From assembly GCA_029820875.1 (NCBI GenBank), contig JALGUK010000215.1, forward strand, positions 1-7,449: a DNA stretch of 7,449 nt, read 5' to 3'. Below the pieces are notes generated by a model, which worked only from the letters and a program-made list of their open reading frames with translations, was not told the DNA's origin and did not search any database. Made by a program: the position numbers and the translations under genes. Below, one piece after another: positions 1 to 6,940 of this stretch (the first letter of the stretch is position 1; every line of letters begins with the position of its first letter). This DNA is from Candidatus Zipacnadia bacterium (GTDB taxonomy: Bacteria; Armatimonadota; UBA5377; JALGUK01).

Positions 1-410
1 TGGCATGCGTCCACAAGCTCCCGGACGAAGTCACGATGGGCAGCAGTGTCCATCGAGTCATAGTCTGTGAGCTTGCTGTCAAACATGCAGAAGCCATCAT
101 GGTGTTTCGTGGTGAAGGTAATGTACTTCTGCCCGGCCGCCTTGGCGAGAGCCACCCACTCGCGGGCGTCAAACTCCGTTGGATTGAACTGCTGCGAGAG
201 CTTCTCATACTCTTTCACGGGGATTTTCTCATGGTGCATGACCCACTCCCCGCGCCCCAGGAGGGAGTAAACGCCCCAGTGGATGAACATACCGAACCGG
301 GCGTTGCGGAACCATTTCAGCCGGCCCGCGGAATCGCTGTCAGCGTGCACCTGTAGTGGTGCTGCGCAGATAGCGATGACCAGCAAGAACCTCGTTGTCA
401 GTTCCTTCAT
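1..410 (-). CDS. Alpha-L-fucosidase (GH29), N-terminal part, cut by window edge
   Basis: Secreted exo-glycosidase expected to release terminal alpha-L-fucose from glycans. Only the first 136 codons are in the window. Residues 1-23 form a signal peptide (basic start, hydrophobic stretch [12 protein letters not shown], likely cleavage after VHA). The mature part is characteristic of GH29: RFGMFIHWG at 39-46, GEWV at 54-57 and TKHHDGF at 101-107. By comparison with the Thermotoga maritima enzyme, H44, E55/W56 and H103/H104 match fucose-binding residues. The Asp nucleophile lies in the part not seen. The ATG at 410 is preceded by GAGGAG with a 4-base spacer. It is the last visible gene of the minus-strand operon, 24 bases after the protease gene. 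Family call is secure; the natural substrate is unknown. Confidence 0.93.
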   Translation of the reverse strand, partial: MKELTTRFLLVIAICAAPLQVHADSDSAGRLKWFRNARFGMFIHWGVYSLLGRGEWVMHHEKIPVKEYEKLSQQFNPTEFDAREWVALAKAAGQKYITFTTKHHDGFCMFDSKLTDYDSMDTAAHRDFVRELVDAC

Positions 411-434
411 CTTGCTCCTCTTTTTTCGACCACA

Positions 435-1523
435 TCACTGCGGCCCTGCAGGTACGGCACCCAGCAGCTCCATGGCGCGTGTGAGGCTGACGTCATTGAT
501 TAACCCGACTACTTGCCCGCCTTCCTCGACGCCGACCGTCCGCAGACCACCGGCTTGCAGGCGCAGGAATACATCCTCGAGAGGCGCCTCAGCAGGTACG
601 CCCACCCAACCGCGCGATACCAGATGCCCGACCGCTGTGCCCCACGGATTTACGGCGGCGCCAGCCTGCAACTCGCTTCGAGAGATGAACCCCAAGGCTC
701 CGCGGTCGCCGAAAACGGGAAAATCCTCCTGGAATGTCCGGGATGCGCGGTCGAGCGCAACGCCCAGAGGGTCCTGCTCCCAGAAGAAGTCGAAAGGCGC
801 AATCATCGCATCCCGGGCTTTCAGCCCCGAAAAACGCTCCTGAATGCGCGCCTGCTGCTCCTCGGCCGCCGCTCCCATGTAAACGAATATGGCGATGAAG
901 ATGAGCAGGCGAAAAGCCGGCGATAGTATCCCCGCGAGGAGGAACAAGCCGGCCATCACCCGCCCGGTCATCGCTGCGATGCGCGTTGCGCGCGTCCGCG
1001 GTATGAAAAGGGCGAGAGTGCCCCGCAATATGCGCCCCCCGTCCATCGGGAACGCGGGCAGCAGGTTGAAGGCCGCAAGCAGAGCGTTCGCCCACATCAG
1101 CCGTGCGAGCAAGTGCGGGCCGAAGAGGCTAATCCCTTGCCACGGACTCACAGCGGGCCGCAGCAGCAGGCCGACCAATAGCCCGCCGGCGATGATTACG
1201 TTGACCACGGGGCCTGCAAGCGAGAGGAGAATCTCCTCCTTCGGGTCCCGTGGGATCCGTGCAAGCCGCGAGAGGCCGCCGATGGGCAGGAGGGTGATGT
1301 CGCGCACCTGGATTCCGAAGTTGAGCGCCGCCAGGCTGTGTCCAAGCTCGTGGAGGACTATGCACAAGAAGACGCCCAGAACGAACACCGTCTCCCGCAC
1401 CGCTCCGGCGATACCGGCATTGGCCCAACCGCCCACGGCGAAAAGCGCGGGAAGCGCGAGAAATGTGATGTGGATTCGGATGGGGATACCTGAGACCTTC
1501 CCCACTTGCCAGGACCAGTTCAA
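435..1523 (-). CDS. Site-2 protease family (M50) membrane metalloprotease with two CBS domains
   Basis: Intramembrane zinc protease of the S2P/Rip3-like class, 362 residues. The zinc motif HELGH is at 58-62, the GPxxN element (GPVVN) at 104-108, and the third ligand is D161 in NLLPAFPMDGGRI. Hydrophobic segments lie near 20-36, 44-64, 98-122, 139-157 and 185-220. After a short charged stretch (EEQQARIQERF) come two CBS-like units, about 236-290 and 297-352; such units bind adenylates in related proteins. The start is TTG: an in-frame TGA lies 18 bases upstream with no other start between, AGG sits 6 bases before the TTG, and the resulting N-terminus (NWSWQVGKVSGIPIRIH) matches the family. It lies between two exported hydrolase genes in the operon. 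In other bacteria such proteases cleave anti-sigma factors or other membrane proteins; the substrate here cannot be told. Confidence 0.92.
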   Translation of the reverse strand: MNWSWQVGKVSGIPIRIHITFLALPALFAVGGWANAGIAGAVRETVFVLGVFLCIVLHELGHSLAALNFGIQVRDITLLPIGGLSRLARIPRDPKEEILLSLAGPVVNVIIAGGLLVGLLLRPAVSPWQGISLFGPHLLARLMWANALLAAFNLLPAFPMDGGRILRGTLALFIPRTRATRIAAMTGRVMAGLFLLAGILSPAFRLLIFIAIFVYMGAAAEEQQARIQERFSGLKARDAMIAPFDFFWEQDPLGVALDRASRTFQEDFPVFGDRGALGFISRSELQAGAAVNPWGTAVGHLVSRGWVGVPAEAPLEDVFLRLQAGGLRTVGVEEGGQVVGLINDVSLTRAMELLGAVPAGPQ

Positions 1524-1567
1524 AAGATGCCTGCTTTCTCAGTAAAATACCGTCCGATGCGCCCTTA

Positions 1568-2851
1568 CTATCCCTGAGGCGGCTCGTCCGCGCCAGGCAG
1601 TCCCGGGGCAGGCAGCAAATCAATCCCGCTGTAGTCGGGCCGCACGCGCAGGCGAATACCCCAGATGGCGTTGCTTTTTGCGTCTTCCGTTCGGTGTCCG
1701 CCCGTATTGATGTAGACCGCGAACACCGACCCGTCCGGCAGCTCGATGCCCTTCGCGTAGCCATACACCGACGGGTCCACCGGGAACGCGTAGTCTTTGG
1801 CCGGGCAGAGCCAGGTCATGCCGCCGTCCGTGCTGAACATCGCGCGGAAGCCTCCGGCGCCGTAAGAGCCGTGAAGGCACAGCAGCGTCCCGTCCCTGAG
1901 ACAGATAAGGCCGGGTTCAAATAGGCGGATGCCGAAGGTGACAGGGTCGGTCCAGGTCTTGCCTCCGTCGTCAGACCACGCGATGTCCCCTTCGGGCCGG
2001 GCAATCAAGACCAGTCGCCCGTCCGGAAGCCGGGCGATGGACGGCTCATACATCGGATTCTCCGACTTGACGGTCGAAAGAAGCTCCCACGTCTCGCCCC
2101 TGTCAGTGGTGCGGTAGATAGCAGCCACGTCCGGCCCGCCGCCGACCGGGGAGGCCGAGACGGCGAGCAATGCGGAGCCGTCGGGTAACTCGATGATTGG
2201 CCCGTCCGTCGAGTCGGAGGTGAAGGGGCCGTCCAGGCGCTTCGGGGTCTGCTCCCAGGTCTTACCGCCGTCAAAGGAGCGAATGATACCGGTCAGCGGC
2301 GTCTTGCTTGGGTCGCGGCCGGGATCCTGGCGCCCGCCTGGGTACGTGAAGAAGCTGCACAGGATAGTCCCGTCCGAGAGTTCGCAGAAGTTCGGATGGC
2401 GGTCGTCCCAGGGTGTGTCAATCAGGGTCTCAGGCCTGGACCAGGTCACCCCCTCGTCGGTTGAGCGGATGAGCATGGCCCGCCCGCCTCGTGGGGCGTC
2501 AACATCTGTGGGCATCCCGAGTTTCTCCCAGGCAGCAATCGTGGCCGGGGGCAGCGTAAACGGGGTTGGAGGAGAGGCGTGCCAGTACCCCGCGTTGAAG
2601 CCGACGAGCCAGGTTCCGTTGCGCAGGCGGATTGGCGCCTCCCAGCCGACAAACCCGCCCCAGCCGGGGAATGGAGCAGGCTCGTTGATACCCGGGCCGA
2701 CCAGCATCCGGCGACAGGTCCGGTAGTCCTGGGACGGCTCGCCGCCTTCGATGACTTTTACCACAGGTTTTTTCATGGTTTCGGCCCCCTGAGCGACGAA
2801 TATGGATGCGGCCGTCAATACGGCAGTGCAAAACGCGGCGGTTCCTCGCAT
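1568..2851 (-). CDS. Secreted sialidase-fold (BNR/Asp-box) protein, possible exo-alpha-sialidase
   Basis: 427 residues with the six-bladed propeller signature of sialidases. Five Asp-boxes (S/T-x-D-x-G-x-T-W) are visible: STDEGVTW near 130, SFDGGKTW near 192, TTDRGETW near 248, SDDGGKTW near 293 and STDGGMTW near 340. They alternate with L.DG strands (ELPDGS, RLPDGR, LRDGT, ELPDGS). Residues 1-22 look like a signal peptide ending near AQGA, so the protein is probably exported. APIRL at 72-76 may stand for the sialidase RIP-type Arg motif, but the full Arg triad and Tyr nucleophile cannot be confirmed by eye. A different exo-glycosidase or a glycan-binding role is therefore possible. The ATG at 2851 has a G-rich Shine-Dalgarno (AGGGGGG) upstream. 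It sits 42 bases after the ceramidase-like gene and 44 bases before the protease gene, which supports co-transcription. Confidence 0.85.
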   Translation of the reverse strand: MRGTAAFCTAVLTAASIFVAQGAETMKKPVVKVIEGGEPSQDYRTCRRMLVGPGINEPAPFPGWGGFVGWEAPIRLRNGTWLVGFNAGYWHASPPTPFTLPPATIAAWEKLGMPTDVDAPRGGRAMLIRSTDEGVTWSRPETLIDTPWDDRHPNFCELSDGTILCSFFTYPGGRQDPGRDPSKTPLTGIIRSFDGGKTWEQTPKRLDGPFTSDSTDGPIIELPDGSALLAVSASPVGGGPDVAAIYRTTDRGETWELLSTVKSENPMYEPSIARLPDGRLVLIARPEGDIAWSDDGGKTWTDPVTFGIRLFEPGLICLRDGTLLCLHGSYGAGGFRAMFSTDGGMTWLCPAKDYAFPVDPSVYGYAKGIELPDGSVFAVYINTGGHRTEDAKSNAIWGIRLRVRPDYSGIDLLPAPGLPGADEPPQG

Positions 2852-2893
2852 ATATGATTACCCCCCTGCAAGAGCACGGCTGCAAGAAATATG

Positions 2894-4169
2894 TTACAGG
2901 CGTCCGGCGAGCTTCTGGCAGAGCCTGAAGCCGGCATCAGCGATGAGCTGTCCGGTTGCGGGACTAAGCTTGACGCTCACCACCGGCGTCGTTTCATACC
3001 CGCCCCGGCGGAATGCCTCCCAGGTTGGGATGTAGCCGATGGAATCGTTCGCAAGCTCCGCAATGAATGTATGCTCATGCGGGGACCACTTCTTTATCTC
3101 AAGGCCCCATTCCACGAAAAGCTCTCCCGGCGCACTGACGATTACACTATCGCCCATCCGCAGCGCCTGGACCTCCACGGGGTAAGTCCCCTCGCGCGGA
3201 TGCTTAGGCGCCCACTCAATGAGGGTTTTCTCAAAAAAGTTTGGTTCGGGACTTGCTTTTGCCTGCTCCAGCCGTTGCTCGAGGACGTCGTCCCAGGGAA
3301 AGTACGGCACATCGAAAACCTCCCGCGCCGCATCGACGGTCTGTGAGTGGCTCGGGCGTGCCTTTTCGTTTACATTAAGCGCCGCTCCCGCCAACGCCCG
3401 TCCTATCTGCCGGGATTTCGTGACCCCTTTACCGGCAGGATAAGCCTCGCCGAAATAATCGCAGTGGTTGATGTTCCCACATGCGCCCTGCACGTACAGA
3501 ACAACGAGGTCCTTCCCGTAGACGGCACGCAATGCTTCAGTGAGAACCGCCGGCCAGTCCGCCGAGATAAGGTTCCCGCCCGTGACGTCAATGTGCAGGG
3601 AGTAGTTGACAATCATCGCGAAAGGTTGGTTGTCCTCATCGGCGGCGGCGATAACGCCGAGCCGGGGATCCGTAGGACCGGCGACGCCGGCCACGGCGTC
3701 GGGGTCATTGCCCGGACCGAACTGCTCTGTGCCGTCGCGCATTCGGAACCGCCGGTTGAACGCCAGGCTCTCCTCGTGGCCGGTCCCGATGTGCAGCCAC
3801 CCGGGAAGCGGCGACGGCGGCATCCGCGATTTTCCCGGGAAGCGAAGCAAGCCATTCCTCGTTGACGGGGACAATCCGGCTGTGTCGCGTCTCCGGGCCT
3901 GTGTGCGTATGTGTGGCGCATATCATCAGCCGTTCGCCCGGCAGGCCGATGCGTTCCTGAACAAGCTTACGGGCGGCCGAAACGACCTCAGCACTGACGC
4001 CGATGAGGTCACAGGCGACAATGCCTATCGCATCCGGCCCGTCACCGGCAATGAGCGCCTTCGCCTTGAGGTCGCTTATCTTACCGGTGGAGGTTCTCGA
4101 GTGAAAATACCCGGCCAGTGCGGTTCCAAGCGGCGGGGTGATGATGGTCTCGGCTGCGCCTATCCTCAT
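2894..4169 (-). CDS. Neutral/alkaline ceramidase-like hydrolase, short form, with a one-base frameshift
   Basis: Reads as one 424-residue protein once a single extra base near 3800-3805 is ignored. The span is 1276 bases, one more than 425 codons including the stop. The first part (residues 1-123) carries the ceramidase N-terminus (GAAETIITPP) and the metal motif CATHTHTGP (H87, H89). The second part continues with GTGHEESLAFNRRFRM, then SLHIDV (H192), LISADWP, QGACGNIN (227-234), PGELFVEWG (E349) and GYIPTWEAF (Y379). By comparison with Pseudomonas neutral ceramidase, the two His, Glu and Tyr zinc ligands appear kept. The position of the nucleophilic Ser in the Q-S-N segment seems to be Gly here, so the substrate may not be ceramide. 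There is no signal peptide. The ATG at 4169 is preceded by GGGAG, 6 bases away. It is the first gene of the minus-strand operon. Confidence 0.85.
3800..3805 (-). other. Frameshift site in the ceramidase-like gene (CCCGGG run)
   Basis: Upstream, the protein reads through ADAAVAASR (to R123). Downstream, the family sequence resumes as WLHIGTGHEES one base out of phase. Dropping one G or C from the CCCGGG run joins the frames as AASR-WLHIG. A homopolymer-like slip in sequencing or assembly, or a real inactivating mutation, would both look like this. Confidence 0.8.
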
Positions 4170-4383
4170 AGCAGGCTCCCTTCCGACGCGATGGCTTCTA
4201 CCAAGAGCAAGTTATGCAAAACGCAATAGGAAAGTTGGTTCCATTGTGCAAGATTCCCTTCAATGCCCGCTTGTCCTTCTGTAACATATTAGAAGCCCAG
4301 ATAGATACTTTAGAGGATTGAACCGCCGACTAAAGCAGCCATCTTGCGCAAGGGCGAAGGAACCACCAGCTCAGAGGCGAAGT

Positions 4384-4402
4384 ATCCGTACGAGTACTGG
4401 AT
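4384..4402 (+). other. Small hairpin in the pyruvate kinase leader
   Basis: ATCCGTA pairs with TAC-T-GGAT around a CGAG loop: seven base pairs with one bulged T at 4398. It is about 130 bases before the coding start and is not followed by a T run, so it is not a terminator. It could be part of a structured leader or chance. Confidence 0.3.
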
Positions 4403-4522
4403 TGTGGAATCGTCCCTCTTTAGCGGGCGAAAGAAATGGTGACCGATTTATGCCGCTGAAGGCCTTCCGCCGTCATTTTCGTGATGAGCAGTTGCTGAAT
4501 GTGTTTCAACAGTAACACCCAC

Positions 4523-4527
4523 GGAGG
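4523..4527 (+). promoter_or_regulatory. Shine-Dalgarno GGAGG that favours the GTG start of pyruvate kinase
   Basis: GGAGG is 2 bases before the ATG at 4530 but 8 bases before the in-frame GTG at 4536. The longer spacing is normal for translation initiation. The GTG start also gives the N-terminus MPRTKIVCTIGPAS, the usual beginning of pyruvate kinases. Confidence 0.75.
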
Positions 4528-4535
4528 CGATGACC

Positions 4536-6230
4536 GTGCCCCGCACAAAGATTGTCTGCACCATAGGCCCGGCCTCGGACTCCGAGGATGTGCTGCGGCG
4601 GATGCTGGACGCCGGAATGGATGTCGCCCGACTGAACCTGTCCCACGGGACTCACGAAGAACACGCCCGGCGGTTCGAAACGCTGCGGCGGCTCGCGGAG
4701 GGGGCAAAACGCCCCCTGGCTATTCTGTTGGACCTGCAGGGGCCGAAGATACGGACCGGACGGCTCGCATGCGGCCCTGTCACTCTCGCGCCCGGGCGGC
4801 GGGTGACACTGACAACTCGAGACATGCCGGGAAGTGCCGAACTGATTTCTACAACCTACCAGGGCCTGCCGCATGATGTCAAAGCGGGAGATCGCATTCT
4901 GCTCGATGACGGCCTGATGGAACTGCGTGTGGTGGCCGTCCGTGGGCAGGACGTGGAGTGTGAAGTGGTCACCGGCGGCGTACTCGGTGAGCACAAGGGT
5001 ATCAATCTCCCAGGCGTGGACATTAGTGAGCCTTCTCTGACGGAGAAGGACCGCGAGGACCTCGAGTTCGGTCTCGAACTGGGCGTGGACTTCATCGCCC
5101 TATCGTTCGTACGGCGTCCCGAGGATATCCTGGACCTTCGAAGGATACTGCACCAGCGGCGTGTTGATATTCCGGTCATCGCCAAGATAGAGAAGCCGGA
5201 AGCGGTGGAGAATCTGGACGAAATTCTGGACATGTCAGGCGGGGTGATGGTCGCGCGAGGGGACCTGGCCATCGAGACATCGCCCGAGCTTGTCCCCATG
5301 CTGCAAAAGCGCATTATCGCCCACGCGAAAGGCGCGCGCGTGCCGGTAATCACCGCCACCCAGATGCTTGAATCCATGACACAGCACCCTCGACCAACGC
5401 GGGCGGAGGCATCTGATGTGGCCAATGCAATCCTGGACGGAACCGACGCCATCATGCTCTCGGCGGAGACCGCCGTCGGCAAGTACCCGGTTGAATCGGT
5501 CGCCATGATGGCAAGGATTGCCGATGTGGCCGAAAAAACCCCCCATGTGCGACGTCGCCTCTCCCCGATTCCCCGAGGAGGGCCGCCTGTGGGGGTGTTC
5601 GCCAACGCGGCCGCGTTCGTTGCGGCTGAGACCGCCGAGAACCTTCACGCCAAGGCGATAATCGCATTCACAACCTCCGGCTCCTCGGCCAGACTGGTCT
5701 CCCAGTATAGGCCGGAGGTGCCCATCCTGGCCGCAACTACAACCGAGACCGCGTGCCGCCGCTCGGCCCTTTACTGGGGCGTCACCCCGATAAACATCCC
5801 GAAGGTGGATTCGACGGATGAGATGATCCAGGCCGCGGACCACACCGCCCTTCAAAGGGGGCTGGTCCGTCCCGGGGACACCATCGTAATCGTCGCCGGC
5901 ACACCGGTCGGTAGTCGCGGAACCACAAACCTGATGAAAATGCACCGCGTCGGCGAGGTCGGTGACGTCGAGACCTTCCAACGGGATATGGAGGCCATCC
6001 ATAAGGCGCGCGAGGAGGCACGCGGCAAGCACATACGGCGGATAATCGTCGATCAAGACGCCTGTATCTCATGCCATTTGTGCGCCCAGCTCTGCCCGTT
6101 CCTCATTTTTGAGATGCGACGGGAAGAGGTGCATGTAATCGAGCAGAACGTCCCCCGCTGCACGCTGGATTTCCTCTGCGTGGAGCGTTGCCCGACCAAC
6201 GCCATCACCATAGAAGTGAATCAAGATTGA
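4536..6230 (+). CDS. pyk: Pyruvate kinase fused to a C-terminal ferredoxin-type iron-sulfur module
   Basis: Converts phosphoenolpyruvate and ADP to pyruvate and ATP, the last step of glycolysis, in the cytoplasm. Numbered from the GTG at 4536 (564 residues). The A/B domains carry TKIVCTIGPAS at 4-14, NLSHG at 34-38, DLQGPKIRTG at 66-75, AKIEKPEAVENL at 216-227 (K217, E219), VARGDLAIE at 239-247 (D243) and TATQMLESM at 273-281 (T275). The C domain follows at about 351-470 (TTSGSSARLVSQYRP, PGDTIVIVAGTPVGSRGTTN). Leu67 and Lys71 are the residue pair reported for K+-independent pyruvate kinases. A charged linker (about 471-500) leads to CISCHLCAQLCP (C510, C513, C516, C520) and CTLDFLCVERCP (C542, D545, C548, C552). 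Typical pyruvate kinases have about 470-480 residues, so some 90 are additional. An ATG at 4530 is a less likely start. The enzyme call is certain; the role of the extra module is unknown. Confidence 0.96.
   Translation: MPRTKIVCTIGPASDSEDVLRRMLDAGMDVARLNLSHGTHEEHARRFETLRRLAEGAKRPLAILLDLQGPKIRTGRLACGPVTLAPGRRVTLTTRDMPGSAELISTTYQGLPHDVKAGDRILLDDGLMELRVVAVRGQDVECEVVTGGVLGEHKGINLPGVDISEPSLTEKDREDLEFGLELGVDFIALSFVRRPEDILDLRRILHQRRVDIPVIAKIEKPEAVENLDEILDMSGGVMVARGDLAIETSPELVPMLQKRIIAHAKGARVPVITATQMLESMTQHPRPTRAEASDVANAILDGTDAIMLSAETAVGKYPVESVAMMARIADVAEKTPHVRRRLSPIPRGGPPVGVFANAAAFVAAETAENLHAKAIIAFTTSGSSARLVSQYRPEVPILAATTTETACRRSALYWGVTPINIPKVDSTDEMIQAADHTALQRGLVRPGDTIVIVAGTPVGSRGTTNLMKMHRVGEVGDVETFQRDMEAIHKAREEARGKHIRRIIVDQDACISCHLCAQLCPFLIFEMRREEVHVIEQNVPRCTLDFLCVERCPTNAITIEVNQD
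6030..6227 (+). other. Ferredoxin-like 2x[4Fe-4S]-type domain inside the pyruvate kinase gene
   Basis: The domain opens with HIRRIIVDQDACISC, the usual entry of small bacterial ferredoxin modules. It has one complete CxxCxxCxxxCP motif and one CxxDxxCxxxCP motif, ending TNAITIEVNQD. In two-cluster ferredoxins each motif lends its last Cys to the other cluster, so cluster II here would be held by C542, D545, C548 and C520. The reading frame is continuous with the kinase. No ATG, GTG or TTG codon lies in frame between 6012 and the first Cys codon at 6063. Confidence 0.88.
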
Positions 6231-6244
6231 GCCCGAGGACTTCC

Positions 6245-6273
6245 TTGCAAGCCAAGTGCCGGTTTGCTATAAT
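6245..6273 (+). promoter_or_regulatory. Sigma70-type promoter for the GH3 gene
   Basis: TTGCAA at 6245-6250 (4 of 6 consensus bases), a spacer of exactly 17 bases, then a perfect TATAAT at 6268-6273. Transcription would begin near 6280, giving a leader of about 35 bases before the ATG at 6316. It starts 14 bases after the pyruvate kinase stop, so the GH3 gene probably has its own promoter. Confidence 0.75.
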
Positions 6274-6304
6274 AGCCGCGCTTTTTGCCGGCCAATCTGC
6301 GCAT

Positions 6305-6309
6305 GGAGG
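6305..6309 (+). promoter_or_regulatory. Shine-Dalgarno GGAGG fixing the GH3 start
   Basis: GGAGG lies 6 bases before the ATG at 6316. This decides against the longer in-frame start at 6256, which falls inside the promoter spacer and would add 20 residues unlike any GH3 N-terminus. Confidence 0.8.
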
Positions 6310-6930
6310 GGCGCAATGGGAGAGTGGGTCGAGAGCGTCCTCAGTCGGATTACCCTGACGCAGGCCGTCGGGCAACTTATCATGGCTTATGTTGCAAAGG
6401 ATCCGAATGAGACATTGCAGCTCGTCAGGCAGGGCAAGCTTGGGGCTGTGTTGCTGGCGCCGAGAGAGCTGAAGACCCCCGCCTATGCACTCCAGGCGAC
6501 GAACCACCTGCAGAGCGTCGCGCCCATCCCTCTGATTTTTGCAGCGGATTTCGAGGCTGGAGCAGGTCGCCTGGTCAAGAGGGGCGCCACTTTTCTGCCT
6601 CCCAATATGGCGGTCGGCGCCACCGGCTCGGAAGCGTGCGCGAGGACCTGCGGGGAGATTACGGCCAAGGAATCCCTCGCGATGGGCATCCAGATGCCGC
6701 TTGCCCCTGTGCTTGATGTAAACACAGCCCCGGAAAACCCCATCATCAACACTCGTGCATACGGTGACGACCCGCAGCTTGTTGCACGTCTGGGAGCGGC
6801 ATTCATCGAGGCGTGCCAGGGGCATGGAGCGCTCTGCACGGCCAAGCACTTCCCGGGCCACGGCGATACGCGAGAGGACTCCCACCGCGAGAAACCCACA
6901 GTTCCCCACGGTCGGGAGCGCCTGGAGCAA

Positions 6931-6940
6931 TTAAGGTGTG
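6931..6940 (+). other. First deletion junction in the GH3 gene
   Basis: RERLEQL ends with TTA at 6931-6933. One stray base follows, then GGT GTG GCC GCG ATA ATG (GVAAIM) in the +1 frame. GH3 family members have about 11 more residues at this point, so about 32 bases appear to be missing. Confidence 0.7.

Larger units (their letters stand above)
4170..4529. other. Divergent intergenic region, no recognised gene
   Basis: These 360 bases separate two outward-facing transcription units, so both promoters should lie here. I found no pair of -35/-10 boxes good enough to name on either strand. No tRNA, known riboswitch core or T-rich terminator was seen. The half nearer the pyruvate kinase gene holds a small hairpin (4384-4402), a 10-base palindrome GAAGGCCTTC (4458-4467) and short open stretches described in the findings. 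Confidence 0.7.

Noticed and set aside
889..1545. Long plus-strand open frame opposite the site-2 protease
   Set aside because: Arg/Pro/Ser-rich translation with no family features; it mirrors a gene with clear catalytic motifs on the other strand, as expected in GC-rich DNA.
3806..3874. N-terminal extension of the second ceramidase-like frame
   Set aside because: These codons are an out-of-phase reading of the real upstream frame (KIADAAVAASR), which carries the family sequence.
3606..4229. 207-codon plus-strand open frame opposite the ceramidase-like gene
   Set aside because: No recognisable domain; the minus-strand reading has ordered conserved motifs on both sides of the frameshift.
4320..4470. 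Possible cyclic-di-AMP (ydaO-type) riboswitch, suggested by GGAACCA-like text
   Set aside because: The conserved core (GGGGUGAAUC and CCGxCAGCUAACC-type segments) is absent.
4318..4515. 65-codon open frame starting with TTG in the intergenic gap
   Set aside because: No spaced ribosome site, Arg-rich composition, and it overlaps another equally plausible short frame; not reported as a gene.
4856..5605. 249-codon minus-strand open frame inside pyruvate kinase
   Set aside because: Low-complexity Ser/Arg-rich shadow of a strongly conserved enzyme.
6256..6315. Longer start for the GH3 gene
   Set aside because: It begins inside the promoter and lacks a Shine-Dalgarno; the ATG at 6316 has GGAGG at 6-base spacing.
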